DNA of 20,823 bases, taken from NCBI GenBank assembly GCA_027600665.1, contig JADGJL010000451.1:1-20823 (forward strand). The letters are read 5' to 3'. The position numbers and the translations under genes are program-made. Positions 11,446 to 20,823 of this stretch are shown here, one piece after another. This stretch comes from Irineochytrium annulatum. Taxonomy: Eukaryota; Chytridiomycota; Chytridiomycetes; Chytridiales; Chytridiaceae. The notes beneath the pieces were generated by a model, which was not told the origin of the DNA, did not search any database, and saw only the letters and a list, made by a program, of their open reading frames with translations. Numbering within the stretch: the stretch's first letter is position 1; each line of letters opens with the position of its first letter.

Positions 11446-13530
11446 TTACATGTTTCCACATACGCCACACCCGTAACGCAACAGCAACGCGGTTGCTTCA
11501 CGGCTGCCGACAGCGCACTTAAACAAGGGGTCCCACATAACAGGCTCGTATGTCCCCATCCGTCCACAAATGAGCAAAACCTCCAGACTCCCGGGTCTCG
11601 CAGTCGAGATCAAATCGGCGCTCGTCTCGAAGAACCACTCCCGCGCGAAGGTTGTCTCCAAACGTTCAAAAAGCAAGCTAAATATCTCGGGCCACGCCGT
11701 CCCCCTCATCAGGTTGACCTCATCCGCCTCGGCCCTCGACGTTTCCAGTAGCGCCTGCACGACGTCGGCCCGCCCCTCCTCCACCGCTCGCCCCAGGTGG
11801 TACTGCCACACCCGGGCGCACGGCTCGTGCGGGAACGTCGCCGGGTCCACCCTCGCTCGCGCGGTGATCCAATCCGCGTCCATGACGTACGCCCGCACGA
11901 ACTCCGGGTCAGCGCCCGAGCCCTCGAGCATCCCCACCACCCGGTTGAGGAATGCGTTGCGCTCGCGCTGGCCGTCCGCTTCCTTCAGGAGGTTCGCCGA
12001 GAGCGTCCGCGCGTCGATCATGAGCTTTTCCGCGACCGGAGGGGAGATGGGCGCGCCGTTCGCCAACAGGGTTGCCAGGAGCGAGATGAACATGCGCAGC
12101 CCTTCCGCGTCCGCCCCGCGCCACCGCTCGACGCCACGATCGATCATCGCGTTCACATCCATCAGACCCAACTTTTGGAGGTGCCGGATCCCATCAACGA
12201 AGAATGTGGAGTACGCGCAAACCGAGGCGTCCGCCGCCACGGCCTTTGGCATCCCCGGCCCCCTCAGGAGAAGATCAAAGGCCTGCAAGCGTCCAATCTT
12301 TGTTGTATGTTCCGTCTCAGCCGTCAACTGCAGCGCCATCGCCGCGACAGCAGGCTGAACGCCATCGAGGGACTCCGGCCACGTGGAAGCCAGCAGCTTC
12401 ACGACCTCCACGTCCCCCTCCGCGATCGCCCGACGCATCGTTGCTGCTACAACGGTGCTCTTAACCTTACGCGTCCTAAGAGACCCGAGCTCGTTGATCA
12501 CGAGCTGCAAAACTTTTGCGCCATCACCCCCTGTCGCAAGCGCCAGCAAGTCCCCGGTTGGCTCAATGTCCCTCCTTCTCCTATCAGCCAGCACCGCCTC
12601 GACGACTTCGGCCTGCCCCGCTGCTCCATCCAGAGGCCTCACATCCCAGCCATCGAACAGGCCCGACGCCAGCACTTCCGCCATCAATTGCGCCTGCCCC
12701 GCCCTCGCGGCGGCGTACATCGAGTTGCGAGCGAGCCCAACCGGATTCTGGGACGGGTATCGTCTTACCAGCTCGAGGTACGTCGTCAAGTCACCAGCCC
12801 TTGCAGCTGCGACCACGCCGCCCATCGTTGGCTTTAGCCCCAGGGCGAGGAGCGCGCGGACGCATGCGCTGCTTCCTTGCGCGATGCAGAGCTCTAGGAG
12901 GCCATCCGTCCGGATGGGAATGTCCACCCCGCCTTCACCACCTTTGAGCCACGATGTGAGCAAGTCGGCGTCGTCCGCGAGGATGATCCATTCACGGCCA
13001 AGGCCCATGAAGGCGGTCAAGTCTCGGTCGCGGAGGATATACAGGGCCGCCACCACGGGTTGCGGGTCAGGCCTCGGTCGCGGTAGCGGTGGCGGCGTCC
13101 TTGTCGTTAGGGACAAGCTGCGAGGGGACTCCTTGAACAACAATCTAGGTTCCTGGATGCGTGCGAGGCGCAGAGCGGCGGCGATGAAGGCCGGCCCGAG
13201 GCGGTACAGGTTCAGTTCGAGGAGTGCGTTGGCGCGCGCGGGTTCTAGGTCGAGGTCCGCGACAGGGCAGATTTGGAAAAGTTGAAGGCGGCGGTCCAGG
13301 TGGAGGCGAAGTGCAGCATCGGCGAAAAACGGGTCGCCAGTGAGGTCATTCGCGATCGGGGAGGACGGGGCCAGTCCGTCAGTGGACGGTTGTGCGAAAG
13401 CGGCCTCGAACTTGCGGATTTCATGGGGATGCTGAAGGTGCAGCCCAATGGCCTGCAAGACCTCGGTGGGGACGTGGAGCATCCCTGCCTGGCACGAGAA
13501 GCCCCATCCTTCGCCCATTCCACCCAGCAT
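11446..13530 (-). CDS. F-box-like protein with degenerate ankyrin repeats
   Basis: A single uninterrupted frame of 694 aa from the ATG at 13530; ATGs at 13518 and 13482 are alternatives, the last lying directly before the F-box-like stretch MLHVPTEVLQAIGLHLQHP. That opening (hydrophobic-P-x-E-hydrophobic-L, then HPHEIRKFEAAF) resembles an F-box helix pair. The rest, from about residue 180, is built of helix pairs in the ankyrin style, for example AARAGDLTTYLELVRRYP, AARAGQAQLMAEVLASGLFD and AIAEGDVEVVKLLASTWPES, but canonical TPLH motifs are missing. By analogy it may recruit substrates to an SCF ubiquitin ligase; this is inference. It is the only clearly intronless gene in the window. Function and partners unknown. 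The frame upstream of 13530 stays open to about 13602 without an ATG. Confidence 0.72.
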   Translation of the reverse strand: MLGGMGEGWGFSCQAGMLHVPTEVLQAIGLHLQHPHEIRKFEAAFAQPSTDGLAPSSPIANDLTGDPFFADAALRLHLDRRLQLFQICPVADLDLEPARANALLELNLYRLGPAFIAAALRLARIQEPRLLFKESPRSLSLTTRTPPPLPRPRPDPQPVVAALYILRDRDLTAFMGLGREWIILADDADLLTSWLKGGEGGVDIPIRTDGLLELCIAQGSSACVRALLALGLKPTMGGVVAAARAGDLTTYLELVRRYPSQNPVGLARNSMYAAARAGQAQLMAEVLASGLFDGWDVRPLDGAAGQAEVVEAVLADRRRRDIEPTGDLLALATGGDGAKVLQLVINELGSLRTRKVKSTVVAATMRRAIAEGDVEVVKLLASTWPESLDGVQPAVAAMALQLTAETEHTTKIGRLQAFDLLLRGPGMPKAVAADASVCAYSTFFVDGIRHLQKLGLMDVNAMIDRGVERWRGADAEGLRMFISLLATLLANGAPISPPVAEKLMIDARTLSANLLKEADGQRERNAFLNRVVGMLEGSGADPEFVRAYVMDADWITARARVDPATFPHEPCARVWQYHLGRAVEEGRADVVQALLETSRAEADEVNLMRGTAWPEIFSLLFERLETTFAREWFFETSADLISTARPGSLEVLLICGRMGTYEPVMWDPLFKCAVGSREATALLLRYGCGVCGNM

Positions 13531-14409
13531 CCACTCGCTCGCCTCTGCGCTGTTCCTTGTCTTTCTTCCGCCCTCTCCGGGGAACTTCAGAATAAAGACC
13601 ACCTGTTAGCATAATCGTAAACGAATCATTGAAAAGCCATATTATTTACGCGGACTTGTTCGATCGCTTCGAGCTGACGGCTCGGAGCCTTTGGAATGCC
13701 AGCGTTCTTTAGCAATAGCCGTCGTGACCATCAATCCGCGCAGAGAATACTGATGCGGGCTGCGAAGGCCGGCGGTGGATTGCGGCCGTCGCGAAGGAGT
13801 TGAGGGCCTGATCACTGGGTCTGAATGGAGATGACAATTCGGATCTTCACCATACTTACTTCTAGGCCGCTTTACGAGTTCCGTTCGCCATCGTCAAGCT
13901 CTGCGTCCATTTCTTCGAGCATACGGCTTCGTTACACATCAGAACATATGATAGCTCACTTTTCATTCTGTATGGAAGCAATGCGGCCACAGTTACGACA
14001 AGAGCAGTCCTCCACCTCAGGCCTCTCACGGCGACCTCGCCTTCCGAACTATCCTCGTCATGCAGCATAATGGATATCGAGATTGGGAAGGGGACGGCAT
14101 CGCAAAGGGAGGAGATGACGGACTTGAGGGATGAGGGTGACGCGGTTACTTGTGAACTTCGGATATTGCTTCCTCTGGATCCACTGGACTGTCCGCTACT
14201 GCAAAAGCGAGTTAATTTGTGTTGCTTCTGCATTCCATTCGCGTGAACTTCTGTTGAGAACTCTGCGACTAAAAAAGGTGGAAGATTATAACGCGTGCTT
14301 GAATGCTTATCGGCTGTCACTGTCCGAAGGTGGAAAGCCGCAGCTGCAACCAAGCAACATCAATATAAGAACCCCCTTCGCCCTCACGTTCCTCACCCAC
14401 CTTTCCGCC
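13531..14409. other. Long intergenic region between divergent genes
   Basis: About 880 bp lie between the start of the ankyrin-like gene (minus) and the first GyrI-like gene (plus). It must hold both promoters. A minus-strand open frame at 13862-14353 has no ATG start, no recognised domain, and includes a few Cys pairs in a neighbouring frame (CSCRNC). It could be a decayed gene or chance. No repeat, tRNA or other RNA was identified. Confidence 0.45.
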
Positions 14410-15068
14410 ATGACCTCCAAGATCGTCGACGAGCCAACCCGCCACGCTGTCGTCAGCGACCAACCCGTCAAGGACTTCAACTTCAGGGACGCCTGCATGG
14501 TGGAATCTTTTCGTTCCCGCCTCAATCGCGGAGCTGCTCGCTGACGATTTTTGAGCAGAATGGCCGGAAGGCCATCGCCAGCCTCCTCGCTGCCAACCCG
14601 TCCCTGACCACCTACGCGTCCCACTTCATTAACGGCAGCCCCGAGACGCCTCGCGCCGGCACGTTCAAATTCTTCCCCGGCAGGTTGATTGCGGCGGATC
14701 GCGTCGCTGCTTTCAGAGAGGCGATCGCGGCCTCGAAGGGGGATGGTGCCAGGACCCTCAGCGTCAAAGAGCTCAAGGGCGGGAGGTGGTATGTCTGGAC
14801 CCACACCGGGCCGTTTGAGGGGCTGGCGAAGGCGTGGCCGCTGGCAATGAAGGGAGCTTCCAAAGCTGGAGGGATGGACGGCGACCGCTCGATGGTGGGT
14901 TTCTTTTGCCATGTCTCTCAGCAAGAAGCCAACTGACCTCTCCAGCCCTACGAGATGTACCTTAACGATTGTGATGACCAGACGGCCCCCGCCGACTATA
15001 TCACCGAGATTTGGATCCCGCTGAAGGACCGCACTTACTTTGGATACTTCATGTCGTTCTTGTTTTAG
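14410..15068 (+). CDS. GyrI-like domain protein, tandem copy 1
   Basis: Exons 14410-14499, 14559-14894 and 14946-15068 give 182 aa. The start ATG has a good context (gccATGa). The protein resembles the GyrI-like/AraC effector-binding superfamily: GGRWYVWTHTGPFEGLAKAW in the middle (compare bacterial H-x-GPYEGL-x-x-AW) and, after intron 2, PYEMYLND and ITEIWIPLK, matching the ending 'YLNDP...EL.TEIYIPL' of that family. Members bind small molecules or act as stress proteins; the role here is unknown. Both intron positions are the same as in the next gene. The first donor, GTGGAA, is poor and its use rests on homology with copy 2. Copy 1 continues 13 residues past the point where copy 2 stops, which suggests stop-codon loss. 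Family assignment is from motif memory and moderate. Confidence 0.78.
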
Positions 15069-15302
15069 CTTTGTCCATCTCACACCAGTTCCGCAATACA
15101 GAAGTGTTGACATTGATTTAATTTCCCTTTCATAATGTTCTCTCAGAACGAGCCTGACGCGAAAGGGCCGATCGGAGAGACTTTCACTATTGGTGTTGGC
15201 TTCCTTGCACTTCCTTGCACTTGCACGTCCATTTTCGCCATGGTGTATTAAGTTGTTTGCATTCTGCATTGAAGTCAGGGAAGTAAGATTTTGACTGCGA
15301 CC
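15069..15302. promoter_or_regulatory. Spacer between the tandem GyrI-like genes
   Basis: This 234-bp spacer carries the 3' end of copy 1 and the promoter of copy 2. It contains a perfect direct repeat of the 10-mer TTCCTTGCAC at 15201-15210 and 15211-15220, followed by a partial third copy (TTGCAC). The position about 85-100 bp before the ATG would suit an upstream element, but no binding factor can be named. Confidence 0.35.
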
Positions 15303-15916
15303 ATGAGCAACTCGCGCATCGTTGACGAGCCCAGCCGGTACGCCCTCGTCAGCGACCAGCCGGTCACCGACTTCAAGTTCCAGAAGGCCTGCATGGTAAG
15401 CTTCGTCTCTTCCGTCGCGGATCCTGCCCGTTGCTGACGTCTTCGAAAAAAGGACGGCCGCCGGATCATCGCAGACCTTCTCGCGGCGAACCCATCCCTC
15501 GCCCCGTCCGCGTCGCACTTCCTGAACGGCTGCCCCGAGAGTCCCCGCCAGGGCACTTTCAAGTTCTTCCCGGGCCGACTGATCGCGTCGGATCAGGTGG
15601 ACGCTTTCAGGAAGGCGATCGGCGCCGCGAAGGGGGCCGGCGCGGAGACTCTGAGGGTCGAGGAATTTACGGGCGGAAAGTGGTTTGTCTGGACCCACAA
15701 AGGATCTTACGAGGGTCTGGGCAACGCGTGGCCTTCGGCCATGAAAGGGGCCGCAGAAGCTGGAGGGATCGGGCGGGCAATTGTAGGTTTTGCGAGCAAA
15801 TTGAAAGCATGCTAACTACTGATGAACAGCCTTATGAACTGTATTTGAACGATCAACTCTGCGACAGCTCGGACCCGAATGACCTTGTAACTGAAATATG
15901 GATCTCGCTGAAATGA
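15303..15916 (+). CDS. GyrI-like domain protein, tandem copy 2
   Basis: Exons 15303-15395, 15453-15782 and 15830-15916 give 169 aa. It is a close paralogue of the preceding gene throughout: IVDEPSRYALVSDQPVTDF near the start, FKFFPGRLIASDQV, GGKWFVWTHKGSYEGLGNAW, then PYELYLND and VTEIWISLK at the very end. Introns are 57 and 47 nt with the same positions and phase 0 as copy 1; intron 2 has a clear CTAAC branch site and CAG acceptor. Same suggested family (GyrI-like, small-molecule binding), same uncertainty about role. The same orientation, 234-bp spacing and shared introns show a recent local duplication after the introns were acquired. Confidence 0.82.
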
Positions 15917-16115
15917 TTGGGAGTAACCAGAACTGTGGGTCCGTTGAGCTGACTGGGAGAACCAGCGTCATGCTCAGGACTCGCATCTAATATGTTTTTC
16001 ATTTATTTTGTTCCGCTGTACTTTCTGACCCATCGGGCGATAAGATAAAACTTTTGTACGTCATTACCATATGCACATTGTTTTCTTCGCCATAAGTACA
16101 CTATGAGACTCTAAT

Positions 16116-18531
16116 CTATATTACTTCTTCGTTGTGGACGCTGGCTGACTGTAATATTGACGACCGCTTTGATATGCCCGCCTCGTCATATTCGATAAGC
16201 GGCTCTAAAAGTTGCTGCTTCCGAGCAACATCGCCAGTCTCCGCATCTCTAAGCCCGCTGCCATCTGCGAGGTCAGATGTTGAGGGCTGTCGCGTGTGGT
16301 TTTGAATATATTTTTCTGCACGTCCAAGAACATTGTTAGAAGAATCAAAAGAAAACGTCCCGGTTCTCGCACCTTCCTCGCTCAAAACCAAGCTGATATG
16401 TCGCGTCTCAACAAAGAAGAAGATGGTCCCCACCAACAACTTCACGGCGCAAATAACCGCCGACATCCAGTGAAGGTACGCGAGAACGATCAAACAAAAC
16501 AGTGACACCAAGAAAACATCTGTTATGTGTGTAAGCTAAATTATCAAGTCTGTCACCGTCAACTCACACACTGCGCAAAGTGGCCCAAACGAAAACCGGT
16601 ACGGCCTCTCCAACATCGGATATCTGGCCCAAAGGTACAAATACGACACGCACGTGAAGCAGTAAGTCAGGCAGATGTAAACGGTCGCCGTACTAGCCAA
16701 AATCTCGTCGATGGTCCCGTCCTCAAAGTAGCTGACCGTCGACACCACGAGGACTAATCCAACGCCGTACAAGCACGCCGCCCATGGGATGCGCTCCCGT
16801 TTGCCGGGGACGCGCGACCATGCCAGAAACGTGGGCAAATATGCGTTGCGCGCAAGCTAGTTTTAGGAAATAGGCAGAGTAAGTTTAACCGGAATTATTT
16901 TCTTGCGGCGTCTTGCGCAAAAACCCACCACGTATGTCAGCCGACTGAAAACGTAGGCGCAAGAGAAGCATGTCGGCACTGCCGTCAACGCCGAAAGCAC
17001 ATTAATGGCTTGGTACATCGCCGAGTCGGTTGCAAGGTCGAAGATTGCAGCCAAGGGCTGGAAAGTCGGTCCCAGGGCTGCCGATGTCAGCGCGTAGGCG
17101 CCGGGTGGCACGAGAGGAAAGATGACGACGTAGATGAGGAAGGGGATGATTGTGAGGAGGAAGGAGATGATAAGGGCGCGGGGGCCGTCGCGCTTGAAGT
17201 TGGTGCAGTCTTCGGCCAAAAGTGGTATCATTTCCAGTCCTGAGTATGTTAGATTTTAAGCTGCTGCATTATGGAAAGTATACCTGCAAGGCTAAATGCA
17301 ATCATCGGCAGAAGATTCATGAAGGCGAAAAGCGGACCAGTCGGGAATAGAGCAAGCGCAATGGAATGTGCAGTATCGTTTGAAAGAGCCGAATCGGTGC
17401 CGTTACCGAACAAATGATTCGAGAAGTCGGCCGCAGCCCACTGATATGGATCTATGCTCCATAACACGGGAAAAATTGCCGCAATTTGAACCTGTCCCAA
17501 AACATCAGCAATGGGGCTTCCTTCTGTTCCTTTTCTCGTCGGCACTTACAAATGTGGTGTACGCCAAGCATGCTGTTAAAACGCCATAGTAAACACGAGT
17601 GGACGTAAGCTGTATCGCGAAAATTGATATTCCCAGGAGAATCCATAGCGTTGGCGTAAGCCACGCGCTTGCGCCAGTTGTCTGCGTTGTCCTTTACAGA
17701 AGGTCAGCTTTAGCTCAGCAATTGTCCAGGTCTCCTTACCAATTCGCCAGGTAGCAAACAGCTGAAGCTGCAAACAAGGTATAGCTTCCTAGTTCGGCTT
17801 GCCCGACAAGATACCCTGAACAAAAGTTCATTGATATTGGTAATTCAACCTCAAATTAAATCTAACCCCAGAATGGCCCAAATGATGCTCGCGTATATGT
17901 TGAGAGACCGCCTAAACGTTATCAGCAAATCGGAAATTGCTCACGGAAATACCCATGAATGGCAGCATGGTCATCAGCTCGCATAGAATGACTAATACAA
18001 TGAGCGACCGTTCAGTTAGCGTTATTTTGCTCTGATGCAAGCACCTTACCGGCAAACGACGCGAACCAAATCGTCATCAAAAACCACCCGACGAGGTGGT
18101 AGCCGTACCCGGAGCTCAGGCCCTTACCCCAATACGCGTTAAAGCTCGCGACCAAGTTCCCATACACTATCACGACGATGTGGAGCGTGCCGAGCGTCCC
18201 CTTCCCGAGTGTTCTTTCCTCGTAAACTTGTTGGCCGTTTTATCAGAAATACGACACAGAAAAAGAAGAACGACTGAACCTTACACTTCGCGTCCTTCTC
18301 GGCGTACGTAACCCGGACTAGCCTGCAGGGAGCAATATCTCAGTCCAGCCTACGATGCCCAGAATGCGCGAAAACTTACGCAGCGGCACGGCCGGTTGAC
18401 GTCGCGTTGCTCCTTAGCGTGCTCATCGACCGAAGCCCCGCAGTCATGGCCTGGTCCGTTGTCGGACCCCATGACGCGTCGGACGGCGGCGCCGGCGGCC
18501 CGGTGGTCGTGGTTGCGGTCGGCACCTCCAT
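16116..18531 (-). CDS. APC-superfamily amino-acid or amine permease
   Basis: Polytopic membrane transporter of the amino acid-polyamine-organocation superfamily. Exons (minus): 18531-18380, 18322-18285, 18226-18050, 17991-17953, 17911-17867, 17815-17740, 17691-17550, 17491-17284, 17239-16929, 16856-16568, 16519-16116; 1881 nt, 626 aa, ten introns of 41-72 nt. Family marks in order: NAYWGKGLSSGYG (TM1 region), PFMGGLSTYTRASFGPFWGY then LVGQAE (a G-x-Y-x-R-x-x-x-GPxWG motif, as in ethanolamine-type permeases), AFSLAGLEMIPLLAEDC before an NFKRDGPRA loop, and SRLTYVLARNAYLP. About 11-12 hydrophobic helices are seen, with a polar N-terminus of ~55 residues and a C-terminal tail of ~95. The reading frame stays open for about 60 nt upstream of the ATG, so an earlier exon is possible. 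Substrate not determinable. Confidence 0.87.
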
Positions 18532-18971
18532 CTCCACCTCGAATAGATTTACAAGATTGCCAACGGCCAGCCATTCCGCAAGGTCGATGCGCGTCTTTTA
18601 GCTATTAAGCAGATTCGGCTGCGTCAGGCAAGGCGTGGCTATCGCTACTTGACGCAGTGCTTTCAAACATCCTGCTGTGTATATCTGCATATTACCGTGT
18701 TCTAATTCTTCGTTTTTTCAAAAGGTCTTCTGCCGTAAGGACAAGGAACTTTCAGAGGTATTAATACTCTCCTTTAAGTACTTTCTGTGTTCAGTTCGAA
18801 CGATTGAAAATAAGTCAAATGCATAATGCGCAGAGGTCGTGGCCTTTGGCAGCTGGCCTGGCTGGGCGCAAGTCCCGTCGTTCCCGTCAATCGGGAGAAG
18901 AACAAGGCTTATTCACTGATCTCTTTTCTTTTTGGCCGATACATTTATCCTTGACTACCAGTCTTCCCATG
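18532..18971. other. Intergenic region: permease promoter and 3' flank of IML2-like gene
   Basis: No gene is supported. The permease-proximal part (18532-18590) is open in the permease frame on the minus strand up to a TAA but holds no ATG. The rest is a mixture of moderately AT-rich sequence without a recognised element. Confidence 0.45.
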
Positions 18972-20823
18972 TCAAAGAACAACATCCGGCCTCTCAAGCT
19001 CCGTCCATTCTTCTGCGATAGCGCCGTTCCTAGGTGCAGCAACCGCTGCCGCTGGTAGTCTGGCGGCAACAGCTTTGAGGGCGAGGCGGCATCGCCTCCT
19101 CCACGCCTCTTGAAGATCAAATCGGACCATTCTCATCCGACTTGATTCTCCAGCTCCCCCTTCGTTGGCAGTTGGAGACACCGCATCACCAGCCTTCTTT
19201 GCGACACCCCCTCCAGCAACCAGATCGTTCCCCATAATGGTCAAGACAGACGCTACTAGCGCCACCCACCGCTCGTCAGCCGGGTCACGTCCGAGCCCGG
19301 CGCTCCCAACGTCCACCGCCGGAGATATGTCGGTCGATCCGCCGGCCGGCGCGTTTCCGGCCCAGCTAAGCAGCGCTCCGAGTTTCGGCACCCAAGCCGA
19401 AGCGTTCAAGATGGGTTCTGACGACACAACCAGGTTCGGCCCCGTGTTCAGCGGTGGTTCGTGCGGCGGGCCGTCGACAACAACCGTCTCGTCCGCGTGC
19501 GCGTCAAACCCGTTCACGGATGGGCCCGCTCCGTTGCTCCAACCCCCATCCAGAGCGTGAGCGTGTGGCGCTAAAGAGTCACCCTTCCTCCCAAGGCACA
19601 TCTCCAAGAACGTCTGCGCCCGCGCCCACCGCCCCGCTATGGCTTCCATCTCCGCAAGCTCATACCCTGCGTGTGGAATCGTCCACATCATACCGGGATC
19701 CATCGTCGCGGTTGTCCCAGAGCCACCCGGCAACCTTCCTGGTGGCACCGGCACCATAAACCCCTCCGCAAGCGCGATGCAAGCGACGTAGCGCTCGCGC
19801 GCGTCGGCCTCAAGCTCCCTGTCCCCGCCTCGGACAAGCGCAGTCAGCTTGCTGGCTGTGCCCGAGAGCAGGTGCGAAAGACACCGGCCCGAGATATCCT
19901 CGGAGCCGACACCGTCCGACGTCGCGGAGAGAATGGCGGACCGCAAGGTGGCGAGGAGGGGAAGGTTGTCAGGCGACATGGCCGCGTGTGCGAGGTCGCG
20001 TCGGAGGTAGAGGACGGCATGAATTAAGAGCGGGTGGACGAGTTTCCGCCGTAGGGACCAGTCCAAAAGCGATAGGGCAAGCTTAATGAAGCGAGCTTTC
20101 TGTATGCAGGTTGTCGTTAATTTCCCACGCTATTTCATCGTCCAAAATTTACCTTGATTTTAATTCCTCCACCTGTCCCGGCTACGGCCGCCGCGACCTC
20201 GCCTCTAACGACCCTTGCCATCTCCAAGCACTCCGACATTGCCACGAGCGTCTCGGCTTCAGCCCTCATGCAGCCAACCAGCATAGCGCCAGCAATAGGC
20301 CTCATCTCAAACCAATCGGCGTCAGGGAAAGCGCGGGCGTTTGATGCAACCCGCCGATGCGATTGGGACGACACTCCGGTCGCCTGATTGCCGTACCAGA
20401 GCTTCTCGAAGACGGCCCTGGCCTGTGCCCACTCGCACCTAAGCATAAATCCGTCAGTATCGTATAACAAACACTACGCAGTCGGGTTTTACTTACTTTA
20501 TCGCAAGGAGAGTCCCCAGCTCAAATAACAAGCTCGCCGGGAAGGTCGCAAACTCTAGCGGGAGAGACGCGATCGCGACATTGACTACATCCACCGCCTC
20601 GTCTATCTTACCCAAGCGCCGCAGGAGATGATGCGACATCATTAACGTCAGAACTCCAGTTCTACAGGGGCCGGTCAGTTCACCAACGATCCAAAATAAC
20701 TTGAAAAATAACTTACGGCCAGATGTTCAAGACGCCGTCCTTCAGCTGCACCGCAAACCTGACCCTCCTCCACTCCTCCATCTCCCCACCGACCGTCATC
20801 CCGTCGACGGCCCCCACCTCCTC
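18972..20823 (-). CDS. IML2/TTC39-like helical repeat protein, 5' part outside window
   Basis: Exons (minus): 20823-20717 (partial), 20661-20497, 20438-20153, 20099-18972, separated by introns of 55, 58 and 53 nt; about 562 residues are visible and the frame begins at base 20823. The protein is alpha-helical and TPR-like: LKDGVLNIWPTGVLTLMMSH followed by HLLRRLGKIDEA, then SLLFELGTLLAIKCEWAQAR, WFEMRPIAGAMLVGCMRAEA and, late, AGYELAEMEAIAGRWARAQ. The order (ALWP-like motif, long helix pairs, a 'cell-like' W-x-x-A motif, late Y-x-L-A-E repeat) fits the fungal IML2 / animal TTC39 family, linked in yeast to lipid-droplet-dependent clearance of protein inclusions. Assignment is moderate. The last ~180 residues contain a low-complexity Gly/Ala/Pro-rich insert. 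Confidence 0.66.

Noticed and set aside
11797..12837. 346-codon plus-strand frame (and overlapping ones at 11570-12358 and 12383-13285)
   Set aside because: All are antisense to the intact 694-residue ankyrin-like gene, with Arg/Pro/Ser-rich composition and no domain.
14307..15698. 463-codon minus-strand open frame across both GyrI-like genes
   Set aside because: It is antisense to two well-supported spliced plus-strand genes, crosses their introns and the spacer, and shows no domain. It arises from the GC-rich codon bias.
1..20823. Search for CRISPR arrays, tRNA genes, transposable elements and bacterial defence systems
   Set aside because: No regularly spaced repeats, cloverleaf sequences, transposase or reverse transcriptase motifs were seen; the P-loop protein here is the NTPase domain of the cyclase, not a stand-alone STAND defence gene.

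Overview
The window reads as nuclear DNA from a GC-rich fungus, most likely an early-diverging zoosporic (chytrid-like) lineage. The evidence is: protein-coding genes broken by many introns of only about 41-72 nt with GTAAG-type donors, CTAAC/CTAAT branch sites and CAG/TAG acceptors; clear eukaryotic families (ERCC1, an ABCG half-transporter, an IML2/TTC39-type protein); and an ADCY10-type 'soluble' adenylyl cyclase, a family found in zoosporic fungi and animals but not, as far as I know, in Ascomycota or Basidiomycota. The lineage call is an inference; no rRNA or marker gene is present. No tRNA, rRNA, CRISPR array, transposon or bacterial operon was seen.

Layout from left to right. 1-859: pyrimidine-rich intergenic DNA with a possible splice donor of a minus-strand gene leaving the left edge. 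860-6233 (minus): a 14- or 15-exon sAC/ADCY10-like protein with two cyclase domains, a P-loop NTPase and a long helical C-terminal region. 6702-9092 (minus): a two-exon ABCG half-transporter. 9423-10890 (plus): six-exon ERCC1/Rad10, divergent from the transporter across about 330 bp. 11446-13530 (minus): an intronless F-box-like/ankyrin-like protein, convergent with ERCC1. 14410-15068 and 15303-15916 (plus): a tandem pair of three-exon paralogues of GyrI-like type. 16116-18531 (minus): an 11-exon APC-family amino-acid/amine permease. 18972 to beyond 20823 (minus): the 3' part of an IML2/TTC39-like gene, cut by the right edge.

The genes do not form a pathway; this is ordinary fungal gene packing. 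All exon joins were worked out by hand from splice motifs, reading phase and family match. In every complete multi-exon gene the summed exons give an uninterrupted frame divisible by three, which supports the models.

The most interesting points are: an ADCY10-like cyclase that keeps the two metal aspartates but appears to lack several substrate- and bicarbonate-contacting residues; a 57-nt stop-free intron hidden in its NTPase domain; and a eukaryotic, intron-bearing tandem pair of GyrI-like genes, one of which seems to have lost its ancestral stop codon.
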